DNA of 64,000 bases from Azolla caroliniana (taxonomy: Eukaryota; Polypodiophyta). The notes beneath the pieces were generated by a model that saw only the letters and a list, made by a program, of their open reading frames with translations, was not told the DNA's origin and did not search any database. The stretch is from the NCBI GenBank assembly GCA_043228905.1, contig JBHGNT010000008.1, positions 18,476,001 through 18,540,000 of the forward strand, read 5' to 3'. Below, piece by piece: positions 1 to 10,039 of this stretch (position 1 is the first letter of the stretch; each line of letters opens with the position of its first letter). The translations under genes were made by a program, and so were the position numbers.

Positions 1-500
1 TCAACCGACTCATCAAGCTCTTCTCAAACCCAGATGATTGGGTTTTGGATTTGTTCTCTGGCACATGTATATGTAATTATATAATTTTAGTCTCGTTAAT
101 TTGATTAAGTTATAGACTTTCATTATTATTTTGACTTCTGCAATTCTATTTTACGATCAGGTACTACTACAACTTGTGCATTAAAAATGTTCAGAAACTA
201 TGTAGCGACAAGTTAACAACATCAAAATGAGGATCCAAGGAATCTGGGATTGTCCGGATCAAGATCAAGAAGTCGGAGCCAAGCACATCAATGAAATAGA
301 AAGTTTTAAGATAACTTCGAGAGAGCTAATGGAACCTATAGATGAAGAAACAGAGGACCTTGTGGACCTAGAAGATGTAACAGAATCTGAACATATGCAC
401 GGTTCAGCAGAGTAGAGAATCGATGCTATAGAGGACAATTTAGAAGAGTCCATTCATTCAGAGGAACCCACGTTGCTTGACTTGCTTATACTAGATTGAT
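1..500 (+). pseudogene. 3' end of a DNA methylase-like (N6/N4 amino-methyltransferase type) gene, decayed
   Basis: Only the C-terminal end is in the window. Bases 3–66 read ...DDWVLDLFSGT, which resembles motif I (SAM-binding, D-x-F-x-G-x-G-T) of bacterial-type N6/N4 amino DNA methyltransferases. A likely 94-bp GT–AG intron (67–160) follows. The next exon reads TTTTCALKMFRNYVAT, the usual continuation of that motif. Splicing gives FSGTC instead of FSGTG, so a motif glycine appears lost. The frame stops at 214–216, but a different frame continues sensibly from about 206 (RQVNNIKMRIQGIWDCPDQ) to a TAG at 413–415 and beyond it to a TGA near 500. This suggests one frameshift and one in-frame stop, hence a pseudogene. 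The catalytic [DNS]PP[YFW] motif would lie upstream, outside the window. Family assignment is by motif memory only. Confidence 0.5.
67..160 (+). other. Putative intron in the methylase-like gene
   Basis: GT at 67–68 and AG at 159–160 bound a T-rich 94-bp stretch. Removing it joins the two halves of the FSGT...TTTTCALK motif in frame. This is typical plant intron size and composition. Confidence 0.5.
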
Positions 501-524
501 TTCTATGGCTGTGTATTATTTGAA

Positions 525-786
525 CAATAGTACGTAAAATTCGTGTTCGTCTAGCATAACATTCGTTTTCCTACGTTGGAAAACAAATGCGAATGTTATT
601 CAAACATTCTTGTGTTTTTTTTTGTTTTTTTCCCATTTTTTAGGCTTATTTACTTCATAATAAATAGTTAATCCAAAAGTATGGTGTTTAATATTTATCA
701 TTCTTTGAGGGTGTTTTTCTTACGCGAATGATTGAAACATTCACAAATGCGAATGCACGTATGGTGCGTATGGTTCATATTATGAT
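525..786. mobile_element. MITE, copy 1 (inverted relative to copy 2)
   Basis: Ends are CAATAGTACGTAA on the left and CGTATGGTTCATATTATG on the right. They match, in reverse complement, the two ends of the 3388–3648 insertion. The segment GAATGATTGAAACATTC at about 726–742 is the exact reverse complement of 3431–3447. Length (about 262 bp) matches the other copy (261 bp). It contains an imperfect hairpin at 556–598 (AACATTCG...CGAATGTT). No coding capacity. Confidence 0.6.
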
Positions 787-1504
787 TTGAACGATACTAA
801 ATGTTAGACAGTGACTTGTGACTATTGTTTCATTTGAACACAATTAAAACTTAAAGTTTGAGTTTATTTAACCTTATGCATTTCCTGACTTATTGATTTA
901 TATGGCAAAGTGTATAATTTAAATGGTATTAATGTTTTACATGTTCTTCAACCTTTCTTTGGAAATTTTGAAAGGGTGTTTATAGATGATTTTGCCATCA
1001 ATAGTGCAAGGATGGGTCATCTAGAAACGATGTGTGTGGATAATCTTTAATGTTTGAATTATGTATAATTTGAAGGGTATTAAATGTTTATCTTGACTTC
1101 TAACTTCTAGAGTTAGACCACTATTAATTTTTAAAGTTTGACATTATTTCACTATTACATTTCTTCACTTGTTGACCATTATGTTTTTCTATAATAATCT
1201 AGTTTGGGGTAGACACATGATTTTCTTTGTAATTGGATAATTAAATGTGTAATCCGGATTCTATACACATGGAAGATGTCAAGTACCATTAGCTGCAATA
1301 ATGTTGGTAATGCATAATTACTATGTTCATATGTAACTTCGAGATGTATTGTGTGTGATTATATTTTAAAATTAGCATCAGTGACATTCTTGGAGTGGGG
1401 TGCTATTTTTATCTTCACCACAATTATGGTTCAAAATTTTAAAGTTGCATGTAATTCCATTCCGTTAATTTAGAATTTACATGTTTCAAATGTCCTGGTG
1501 TTTA
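787..1504. other. AT-rich intergenic stretch, nothing recognised
   Basis: No convincing ORF, repeat or RNA gene is visible. It separates MITE copy 1 from the 5'-truncated start of LINE-A. Confidence 0.5.
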
Positions 1505-2840
1505 CAGTAATGTTGAATGCAAATATGATCAATATTCGGAATGCAATTGCTTGTTTTGTGCCATGGAAACCGGGCTTTGATCTAGTTGAAATGTTGAATT
1601 CGGGGCATCATCTAACCTCAATTTCCGAGGTTTTCCCGTGAATCCCTAAGGAATACATCGTTGTACTTCCATCAATCGCAACAAGAATTGGCACGATTCT
1701 TCCACCTTGCGAGGAGGCATTAGAAACAAAGCTAACAGGATACCCATTAATTCGAATATTAGTTTCCTCAATGGAAAATTTACCTACTCATGTACTTTTA
1801 CCTTCACTCACTAGGATTTCGATGTTCATGCAAAAATTGGAGTATGTAGGTATGCCTGGACAATGTTTTTATTGTAAACAGAAAGGCCACATGCTAAAAG
1901 ATTGTCCAAAAAAAGAAGGGATTTAGACCCCAGAATGGTACAAGTAATGTGCATACAGATTGTAACCATGTTAACCCGGATAAGAGTCAACAATAACATC
2001 TAGTTGAGGGAACTGAGAAAGGGGAAAAGTATTCAACCATCCAAGGATGAGATGTGGAGACCAATTGAAAAGAGACACTCAATACCCAATAAGTGCATAG
2101 AATCTAAGGATGCTTAACTAAGTATAGGTCACTATGATGCCATACAGGAATTAGATAACTCTTTGTCTCAAAATGATGTTAAGATATGCCAAATTAGTAA
2201 TATTTCTAAACAATTTACTCCTAGTGGAGAAGAGACTGAATCAATCCATAATCTTGTTATGGCCACTCAGAGTAAAACAACAACAATATCAAGTAAACAA
2301 CATTTGAACTTGAGTAATACATCACCGCCCCTTCACAGATCTATAAAACAATCATCGAGCTTGAGAGGGTTAAATGTGAACTTCATTCGCACAATCCCAA
2401 TAAACTCTCAAGTAGAAAATACTTGTGTTTTTGTAGTCACTCGATGGAATGCCACATATGGGTTTGATTTTTTTGAATTTTTGGGAGACATGGTTGATAA
2501 TGGCAATGCATCAATACGTGTTCATGTTCTTTTCAAGACTATGCATTCTCTTGTAGGATTTTCTTTTCCTTTTTGTGGATATGATAAATAAACACGGGTG
2601 GCAACGGATGTTCAATTGGCTTTTAGACAACAAACATTACACTTCGCAAAATATGTTAATTGTGACAATTTTGGGGAAGTAATATTAAGGGGACTTGAGG
2701 CAACAAATATACAACTTTTGCCAGTATCTGATGTGATGCGGCGAAGGCAAGTGGTTGTTTCCTTAGCTTCTGAGATCCTTCCAAATTGTGGATATACCTA
2801 TATTCATGAGGATGGGTTATCGAAAGTCGAGTATTAGCTA
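1505..2840 (+). pseudogene. LINE-A ORF1 (DUF4283/zinc-knuckle nucleic-acid-binding protein), broken
   Basis: The frame around 1840–1920 encodes VGMPGQCFYCKQKGHMLKDC, a C-x2-C-x4-H-x4-C zinc knuckle as in plant L1 ORF1 proteins, which coat the element RNA. Downstream open stretches at 2163–2591 (142 codons) and 2598–2837 are the low-complexity C-terminal part. The first of these has a counterpart on the minus strand at 6877–7065 (MSQNDVKICQISN versus MPQNDVQKCQISN). Stops at about 1640, 1925 and 2041 show decay. Confidence 0.7.
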
Positions 2841-2983
2841 AAGCTCATCATCATTATAGAATGGTACATGATGCGATACCTTTATCATGTTCGATAAGTA
2901 GTGAGCAAGATGGCAATGAGGCCAATCTAGAGCCATTAGCGAAAAACATGAAAATGACGTCACAACAACCTAAGTTTCCTTAA

Positions 2984-4240
2984 ATGCGAGTGATGTCATG
3001 GAATGTTCAAGGGTTAGGGGGGCCCTTATATAGACGATACAAACATTGTCTCCATCAAGAGATTAACAAATGCGTAGTGGGTGGATCCCTAGATTTTCTT
3101 TTAATACAAGAACATCATTTAAATACTTTTAGAATTTCTCGTTATGGTTCTATTTTATCTGGAATCTAGGACATGTTTTTGTCCCCCACAGTAGGCAACA
3201 CGGAAGTTCGTGGTGGGGTTTGTATTTTTGAGAGCTAGATTCCATCCATTATCCAAAAACAAGTGGTTATTCCTAGAAGGGCTCAATATGTTATTATGCA
3301 AGAGGAAGAGATTATATAGGGACTCTTGAATATATATATGCTCCCAATATTGTCTCTGCTCGGCAACAAATTTGGAAAGAATTATTAACATAGTATGAAC
3401 CATACGTACTTCACATGCATTCGGATTCGAGAATGTTTCAATCATTCGAGTATAGTAAATGCCCTCGAAGTATGGTAAATACCATACTTTTGTATTTATT
3501 ATTTATTATAAGGTTTATTTTTTTAAAGTTTAGAAAGTTAAGGTAAAGTGTAAAAAAAACATAGAATGTTTTGATAACATACGCATTTGTTTTCATTTGT
3601 ATGAAAAAGACTGTTTGCCAATGCATTCGAGTATATTACGTACTATGTTGTTAACTATTCTGCCTCCCCTTGATCATTGGTGCATCACTAGTGATTTCAA
3701 CATGCTTGAGGACCCCGTTGATAGAATGGGAGGTAGCTCAACCACGATACATGGCCATGAATTAGCGATGTGGGAACAATTGGGCTTTTCCTTACAAATG
3801 TTTGATGCATGGCACGGTCCTTCGATAGTTCATACAAACACCTCACTTTTGTTTTCAAGATCAGATAGGCATGTAAATGGTACTAATTTTTCTCGTTTGG
3901 ATAGATTCTACGTATCTAGCAAATTTATTTCAGCAACTGGTACAATACATATAATGCAAGGAACTACCTTCTCTAATCATGCTCCAGTTATTCTTTCAAT
4001 CTCGACTCAAACCCTTAAAGAATTTTCCAATCTGAAGATTCCTGAATATCTGTTGTTAGACAATAGCATTTTCTTAAAAGTGGCTGAATTATGGTCTCAA
4101 AAAGATGTTGTACAGGAATCAATGGCTATGCATGTAGCTAATGGCTTACGATGTATTTCAAAAAATTTCAGTTGTAAATCCATAGAGAGGTTTTCTATGA
4201 TACAAGAAAAGGAGAAACGGTCTCGTACTTCATTTGTTTC
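2984..4240 (+). pseudogene. LINE-A ORF2 endonuclease domain, split by a MITE
   Basis: 2984–3169 begins MRVMSWNVQGLGG and contains LLIQEHHL, the start of an AP-type endonuclease that nicks target DNA. After the MITE, 3650 onward reads LLTILPPLDHW...DFNM, continuing the domain. The DFNM motif and RLDRFYVSS (about 3895–3925) are typical of plant L1 endonucleases. 4120–4250 leads into the linker. Stops at 3169 and within the MITE make this non-functional. Confidence 0.75.
3388..3648. mobile_element. MITE, copy 2, inserted in the LINE-A endonuclease
   Basis: The LINE coding sequence is interrupted between ...RQQIWKELLT (ends about 3387) and ...LLTILPPL (resumes about 3650). The inserted 261 bp has imperfect inverted ends ACATAGTA...TACTATGT. 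Flanks (TTATTA left, TTGTTAAC right) suggest a short TA-rich target duplication, but its exact size is ambiguous. It is the reverse complement relative of 525–786. No coding capacity. Confidence 0.65.
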
Positions 4241-4379
4241 TCTACAATGATTACAAGAACCTTATCCACATTGTAGTTGGATTGCTAAGAAACTTGGGTT
4301 AGCAAAACAAGAACTTGTTGTATTATTAGAAAAGCATGCAGAATTTCAATATCATCATAGGGCAGCTAATTGGACCCAA

Positions 4380-5582
4380 ATGGGTGATAAATGCACAACT
4401 GAATTTTTTCATGGAATGAGACCCAATCATAATGCGGTTTCACTCAAACAACTACAACATGAGAATGGAACCATCTCATGTGACCCTCAAGTGATGAGAG
4501 AAATAGCCACACGATACTATTCCAACCTATTATCAGTTGTTTCCTTCTCGGATGAGGATGTAATAAGTCGGTCTTGTGTATGGAATACTTGAGTTCAAGA
4601 ATAACACAATATATGAATATTAGTCTTGAAGACGTTCTTACTTATGAGGAATTGAGTGAGGCATTCAAGGCTTTGCTTAAAAATTGTTGTCCAGGTATGG
4701 ATGGTTTAACCCCAACATTCTTCATTAAATATTGGGACTTGTTCAAAGCATATTTATGTACAACATTCCAACAAATTCTTGGAGAGGGTAATATGCCTTC
4801 ACATTTTATAGAAGGACTAATTTACCTTATCCCTAAATAAGAAGGTCCTTCATTGGACATCAAGAAATGTCACCCGATTAAATGATTGAATACGGTGTAT
4901 AAAATCCTAGCTAAAGCAATTAGTATACGACTTAGTACTATAATGCCTATAGTTATACATCTGACTCAAACATGATTCATTCGGGAAAGGAGCATTTTGG
5001 ATCATGTTTATACGTTTTGGGAATCTGCTGACTTGGCAGCCAAATCTAATCAAAAGTTGGCCATTGTTATGCTTGATTTTGAGAAAGCTTGTGACCGTGT
5101 TGACTGGGAATTTTTACAAGGTGTATTGGCTCGTTTTGGTTTCTCAACAGAATGGATAAAAGGTATTTCTTCCTTATATAATTCTGCACAAAGCTGAGTC
5201 TTACTAGCTGGGAATTATGGACCTTTGTTTTCTATTCTCGATCAGTTCGTCAGGTTGTCCTTTGGCTCCTTTCCTATTTCTGTTTTTTGCTGAGGCAATG
5301 ATTTCTTTTTTGAATGCTGGTGATATTGGTATACAGGGAGTACGCATCCCACTCTCACGTATAGAAGTAAGGGATGCTAAATTTGCAGATGACACTGCCC
5401 TATACTTAAAAAGTGATATGGAAAATCTGCAAAAAACAGAATTGGCCATATCCTGTAAGGCTTCAGGTGCACTTGTCAATTGGAACAAGTCCTTTGCATT
5501 TTGGGTGGGGGATGTAGAGCCTCCTTTATGGAATCCACACCTGCAATTTCGATGGATACCATCAGGTTGCCGACTTCGATAG
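4380..5582 (+). pseudogene. LINE-A ORF2 reverse transcriptase domain, broken
   Basis: RT motifs are seen in order across several frames: GMDGLTPTFF (about 4693), FIEGLIYLIPK (about 4805), VMLDFEKACDRVDW (about 5065; motif A, normally DFEKAYDRV), GCPLAPFLFLFFAEAM (about 5253) and AKFADDTALYLKS (about 5375; catalytic motif C, F-A-D-D). The catalytic aspartates are still readable, but stops at about 4592, 4840, 4960 and 5197 break the frame. Domain order matches plant L1. Confidence 0.8.
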
Positions 5583-5699
5583 CTATGGTGTATGATAGGT
5601 ATTGATCTCTCAATGGAAAATCAAGTGGCACAACTCCTATTGTCATTGTAGAAAAAGTTATTCTTATGGAGTTTAGCCAAGCTGTCTTTTGCTAGTTGG

Positions 5700-6450
5700 A
5701 TTGTAGTTGCTAATTAGGTTTTATTGGCTTCAACATGGTATGTTCTATCATGTTGGATATTCTCCAAGTCATGTATTCTGAAAATACGTAGACTGATTCG
5801 TAATTTCTTGTGGTCTAGTAAAACGAAAGGCAATGCTTGGTCTAAAGTGAAATGGGATGTTATTACCTTACCTCGTTTTAAAGGAGGATTAGGTATTATT
5901 GATCCAGTAGACCAATAAAGAGCATTGTTAAGTAAGTTGCTCGTTAAAGGCTTTACGTTGGGGCAAGAGATATGGAAACTATTATTTCTTGATCGTTGTT
6001 CAGATTGCTCTCCTCGCTTAGGTGCCCCCTGGTCCAAGGATGTCAATTGGATATTTAGGGAAAATTTCTGAGTACCTTTAGCCAATAGATGGGAAGACAA
6101 ATTTATCAGGACATTATTTTCAGCATGGAAACAAGTATTACCTAGTTTGCTTCACAATAAACCTAACCTCAAACATTATGTTGAGTATCTTAGATAAAAG
6201 ATAGTCTAGAACCCGTTTTACACTAAATATGGAAGTGTTCATACATTGCCACTGTTGTCATTACAGTTTTCAGGATTAAAGAAGGAAGTCCAGCCAATAT
6301 GGGAGATACTTAGTACCATTGTATATCACATTTGGAAGGCTCAGTGCTCTTTCATTTTCCATCAACTTAAAACACCACCAGTTGAAGTGGTTTCAAATAT
6401 TTGGTTTGACATAGTTGACATACTTCGAAGGGTCAATGGGATGGTATAGT
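5700..6450 (+). pseudogene. LINE-A ORF2 C-terminal region, broken
   Basis: 5724–5918 encodes ASTWYVLSCWIFSK...RNFLWSSKTKGN...GGLGIIDP, the conserved segment C-terminal to plant L1 RT. 6246–6449 encodes IWEILSTIVYHIWKAQC, near the end of ORF2. Compared with copy 2 (10.98–11.19 kb), copy 1 seems to lack a piece after about 6225. Confidence 0.7.
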
Positions 6451-6665
6451 TGGAGATTCTAAGGCTAAAATTGCTCAACAACATGAGTTTCTTATTATCT
6501 GGATAACTACTCCATTCATGACATCCAATTACGACACTCCTTATTGGCATTTTCAACCTCCGAAATGGTTGTTTCCCCTGCTGATCACATAGAGGTTTAA
6601 AATCTTGTAAAACGTCTTTATAGTAATAACAGGATATCCTCTTTTTAAAAAAATACTACATATCA

Positions 6666-8092
6666 TGTAATCCTACAAGAGATTACATAGACTTGAAAAG
6701 AACATGAACACGTATTGATGCATTGCCATTATCAACCATGTCCCCCAAAAATTTCAAAAATTCAAACCCATATGTGGCATTCCATCTAGTGTTTGCAAAA
6801 TCACAAGTATTTTCTACTTGTGATTTTTTCGGGATTGTGCAATGAAGTTCGCATTTATCCTTCTCAAGCTAGACGATCATTTTATAGATTTGTGAAATGG
6901 ATGAGATACATTAAGCAAGTTCAAATGTTGTTTAGCTGACACCGTTGTTGTTTTACTCTCAGTGGGCATAGCAAGGGTATTGATTGAGTCGGTCTCTTCT
7001 CCACTAGGAATAGATTGTTCAGAAACGTTACTAATTTGGCATTTCTGAACATCATTTTGAGGCAAAGAGTTATTGAATTCCTATAAGGCATCATAACGAC
7101 TTATACTTACAAGAGCACCCTTAGGTTCTATGCACTTATTAGGTATTGAGTGTCACTTTTTAATTGGTCTCCACATCTCATCCTTCGCAGGTTGAATACT
7201 TTTCCCCTTATCATCCTCAGAGGGCTCGAACATTTTCCCCTTTCTCAGTTCCCTCAATTAGATGTGATTGTTGACTCTTATCCAAGTTAACATGGTTACC
7301 ATCTATATGCGCATTACTTGTACCATTCTGGGTTCTAAATCCCATGTTATTTTTTGAGCAATTTTCTAGTATGTGGCCTTTCTGTTTACGATAAAAATTG
7401 TGTCCAGGCATACCTACATACTTTAATTTTTGCATGAACATCGAATTCCTAGTGAGTGATGGTAAAAGCACCTGAGTAGGTAAATTTTCCATGGAGGGAA
7501 CTAATATTCGAATTGATGGGTATCTTGTTAGCTTCGTTTCTAATACCTCCTCACGAGGAGGAAGAACCATGTTGATTCTTGCTACGATTGATGGGAGTAC
7601 ACCCATGTATTCCATAGGGATTCACGGGAAAACTACAGAAATCGAGGTCAGACGATGCCCCAAATTCAACATTTTGACGGGATCAAAGCCCAGTTTCCAC
7701 AGAACAAAACAAGAAATTGCATTCTGAATATTAATCATATTAGCATTCAACATTACTGTTGTGAATTCTAAATGATAAAAAGCATGCCCAAGGAATTGAA
7801 CATCAACTATTTTCCCGATCTAATGTTGAAAAGTTGTTTGAAGGAGATCTCTCAAATCTCCTCTATTCAACCTTAAGCCTATAACCGTACACTCTATTGA
7901 GTAGGAATGTAGACGACTTACCTCTCTTTTCAGTATAGCTTCTTCTTCCGGCGTAAAGACGACAGTGAAAGCTAACTATGGTGGAGTTGTCATGGGCGTT
8001 GCGTTAGAGTTCCCCTGGTGTACCGTGACAACCATCTTCCTCCTTGTCTCCCACAACGTTCTCTTCAATGTTCGTTGTCTAAGTAGTATGTA
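6666..8092 (-). mobile_element. LINE-A copy 2, inverted 5' segment (ORF1)
   Basis: The minus strand reads the 5' half of LINE-A. A start near 8035 (MVVTVHQGNSN) is followed by a DUF4283-like stretch (CTVIGLRLNRGDLRDLL, about 7890–7840), a degenerate zinc knuckle and the 6877–7065 tail. 6670–6780 is the reverse complement of copy 1 2460–2570. In this copy the knuckle reads NFYRKQKGHILENC (about 7400), with the first two cysteines lost. Stops at about 7978 and 7820 break it. Confidence 0.75.
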
Positions 8093-8099
8093 ATTTATT

Positions 8100-8534
8100 T
8101 ATCCATTAGGTTGCCCAGTTCGGTACCTAGGATGTACGATACGTATTGATCTTTCAATGGAAAATCAAGTGGCACCCCTCCTATCGTCATTGCGGAAAAA
8201 ATTGTTAATATGGAGTTTAGCCAAGTTGTATTTTGTTGGTCGGATTGTAGTTACCAATAAGGTTTTATTGGCTTCAACATGGTATGTTCTATCATGTTGG
8301 ATATTTGCCAAGTCATGTATTTTAAAAATACAGAAACTGATTCGTAATTTCTTGTGGTCCCATAAAACGGAAGGCAATGCTCGATCTAAAGTGAAATAGG
8401 ATGTTATTACTTTACCTCATTCTAAAGGAGGATTAGGTATTATTGATCCAGTACACCAATCAAGAGCATTGTTAAGTAAGTTTCTCATTAGAGGATTTAC
8501 GCCGAGGCAAGAGATATGGAAAGTAATATTACGT
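8100..8534 (+). mobile_element. LINE-A copy 2, direct 3' segment part 1 (ORF2)
   Basis: Plus-strand sequence matches copy 1 5566–5985, including ASTWYVLSCWIFAKS and RNFLWSHKTEGNA (8157–8399). It lies directly against the inverted ORF1 segment and is interrupted at 8535 by an LTR-like insertion. The ORF is broken by TAG at about 8397. Confidence 0.75.
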
Positions 8535-9339
8535 GAAAATCCACCACTATGTGCAGATCGTGAGGCTGAACCGCCGGGGTTATGGAGATGGATTTAGGGC
8601 TCATACGCATAACACAAGCAAGATTTACAAATAAGAAACATAGGTGAAACAAAACATTAGTTTATTGCAAAATAATAGATTCTTTTATAATATAAGAATC
8701 AAGTTACAACAGGTTGGATGTGAATATGAAGGATTGTTTATAAAGGAATGGGGGAAGAGAGGTGGCGAAAAGAAGAGAGTGGAATATAGAAGGAGTTTCT
8801 TTGTTGATGATGCCTCTTGATGTTGTTGATCATTCTTCTTCCGCTTTCCAATTGAGTAGAGCTTCCATGTTCTTTCTCCCTCCCCCCTTCTTCTTAAAAT
8901 GAGCTCTTATTATAGGTTTAGGATTTCTTGCTTCCTTTCTTTTTTTTTCTTCCTAAAAGTTTGTCTATATGAGTTGAGTTTCTTTTTATCACTATTTCTG
9001 TTCCGTAACGTTGTCGTGAAGATCCGTCACTATGTCTGGATCGTGAGGTGGAACCGTCGAGGTTCTGAACCGGAAGGATTCGAAGTTTGCACTAGTTTTA
9101 GCGAGAAAGTATTTAAGATAGATTAAAAGAGAGAGATTGAGTTAAGATAGAACGCTTGACTTTAGATTGAGAGAGATTGAAATGGAGAGAGAGATTAAGA
9201 TTGAACCCTTGACTTTAGATTTGAGGAATAAGATATATCATCAATTGGATAATGAATTTTCTTCTTCTTCTTCTTCTTCTTTTAAAAATTTCTTGATTAA
9301 TACATCGCCCCTTTTTTATCTTTTTCATCCACTCTTTTA

Positions 9340-9460
9340 TAGATGCCCCCATGCATATGATGCATGTGAGGGTACAAGACATGCATACAATGCATGGAAT
9401 GCATGTGATGCATGTTTGCCATTTGGCGCTCATGCATTACATGTAATGCATGTTAACCGT
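9340..9460. repeat. ATGCAT-rich cluster
   Basis: At least eight ATGCAT/GCATG motifs occur in about 110 bp (ATGCATATGATGCATG, ACATGCATACAATGCATGG and so on). They form overlapping palindromes. No gene is associated. Confidence 0.5.
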
Positions 9461-9527
9461 GTCACTCATTCAAGCTCTAATATGAGAATTTACATGTGAA
9501 AGTATAATGATACAAAAAACATTTCTA

Positions 9528-9600
9528 GAGAAATGGCTTAGTGGTAAGTTTACTGCCTCCTATCTTGGAGGTGCAAGGTTCAAGCCTTGCTTGCATCTCT
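9528..9600 (+). ncRNA. tRNA-like (Pol III type) sequence, unit 1
   Basis: An A-box-like TGGCTTAGTGGTAAG, a CCTCC/GGAGG stem and a B-box-like GGTTCAAGCC with a GCAAGG...CCTTGC T-arm stem are present. The anticodon loop is 6 nt with a 5-bp stem, and the acceptor pairs poorly (about 5 bp). This is a tRNA-derived or degenerate sequence, possibly SINE-related, rather than a working tRNA. Confidence 0.45.
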
Positions 9601-9830
9601 TTGTATACAAATTTTTACTAGGTTTTTTAGTCTAGATGATTTCATTTGTTTCACACCGAAATCGTTGAGATCAACCTTTCCGATCAATCCATCTATCCGG
9701 TCTATTCGGTCCGCATCCGACCCGGTGGACATGGTTAACATGTAATGCATGTTAACCATGTCACTCATTCAAGCTCTAATATGAGAGTTTTAATTCATGT
9801 GAAAGTTTTAATGTTACAAAAAACATTTCT

Positions 9831-9908
9831 AGAGAAATGACTTGGCTCAGTGGTAAGTTTATTGCCTCCTATCTTGGAGGTGCAAGGTTCAAGCCTTGCT
9901 TGCATCTC
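9831..9908 (+). ncRNA. tRNA-like (Pol III type) sequence, unit 2
   Basis: This is a second copy in the tandem duplication. It has a better A box (TGGCTCAGTGGTAAG) but about 5 extra bases between the acceptor part and the D arm. The T arm and B box (GGTTCAAGCC) match unit 1. Confidence 0.45.
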
Positions 9909-10039
9909 TTTGTATACAAATTTTTACTAGGTTTTTTAGTCTAGATGATTTCGTTCGTTTCACACCAAAATCGTCGAGATCAACCTATCCGATCAATCCA
10001 TCTATCCAGTCCATTCGGTCTGAATCCTTCGGGTTTCGT

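Larger units (their letters stand above)
1505..6655 (+). mobile_element. LINE-A copy 1, L1-type non-LTR retrotransposon (5'-truncated, degenerate)
   Basis: Order: ORF1 with a CCHC zinc knuckle (about 1505–2840), then ORF2 with an AP-type endonuclease (2984–4240, split by a MITE), reverse transcriptase (4574–5580) and the C-terminal region (5700–6450). The 5' end starts inside the DUF4283-like part of ORF1, by comparison with the inverted copy at 6.7–8.06 kb. The 3' end is near an A-rich run at about 6645. Many stops and frameshifts mean no intact protein. It is plus-oriented. Confidence 0.85.
9440..10036. repeat. 299-bp tandem duplication carrying a tRNA-like segment
   Basis: ATGTAATGCATGTTAACC starts at 9441 and again at 9740. 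The two units then run in parallel with few differences: CACTCATTCAAGCTCTAATATGAGA, then the tRNA-like part, then TTTTTACTAGGTTTTTTAG, then CGATCAATCCATCTATCC. Confidence 0.7.

Noticed and set aside
9528-9908. Functional tRNA genes
   Set aside because: Anticodon loop is 6 nt and the acceptor stem is imperfect, so only tRNA-like is supported.
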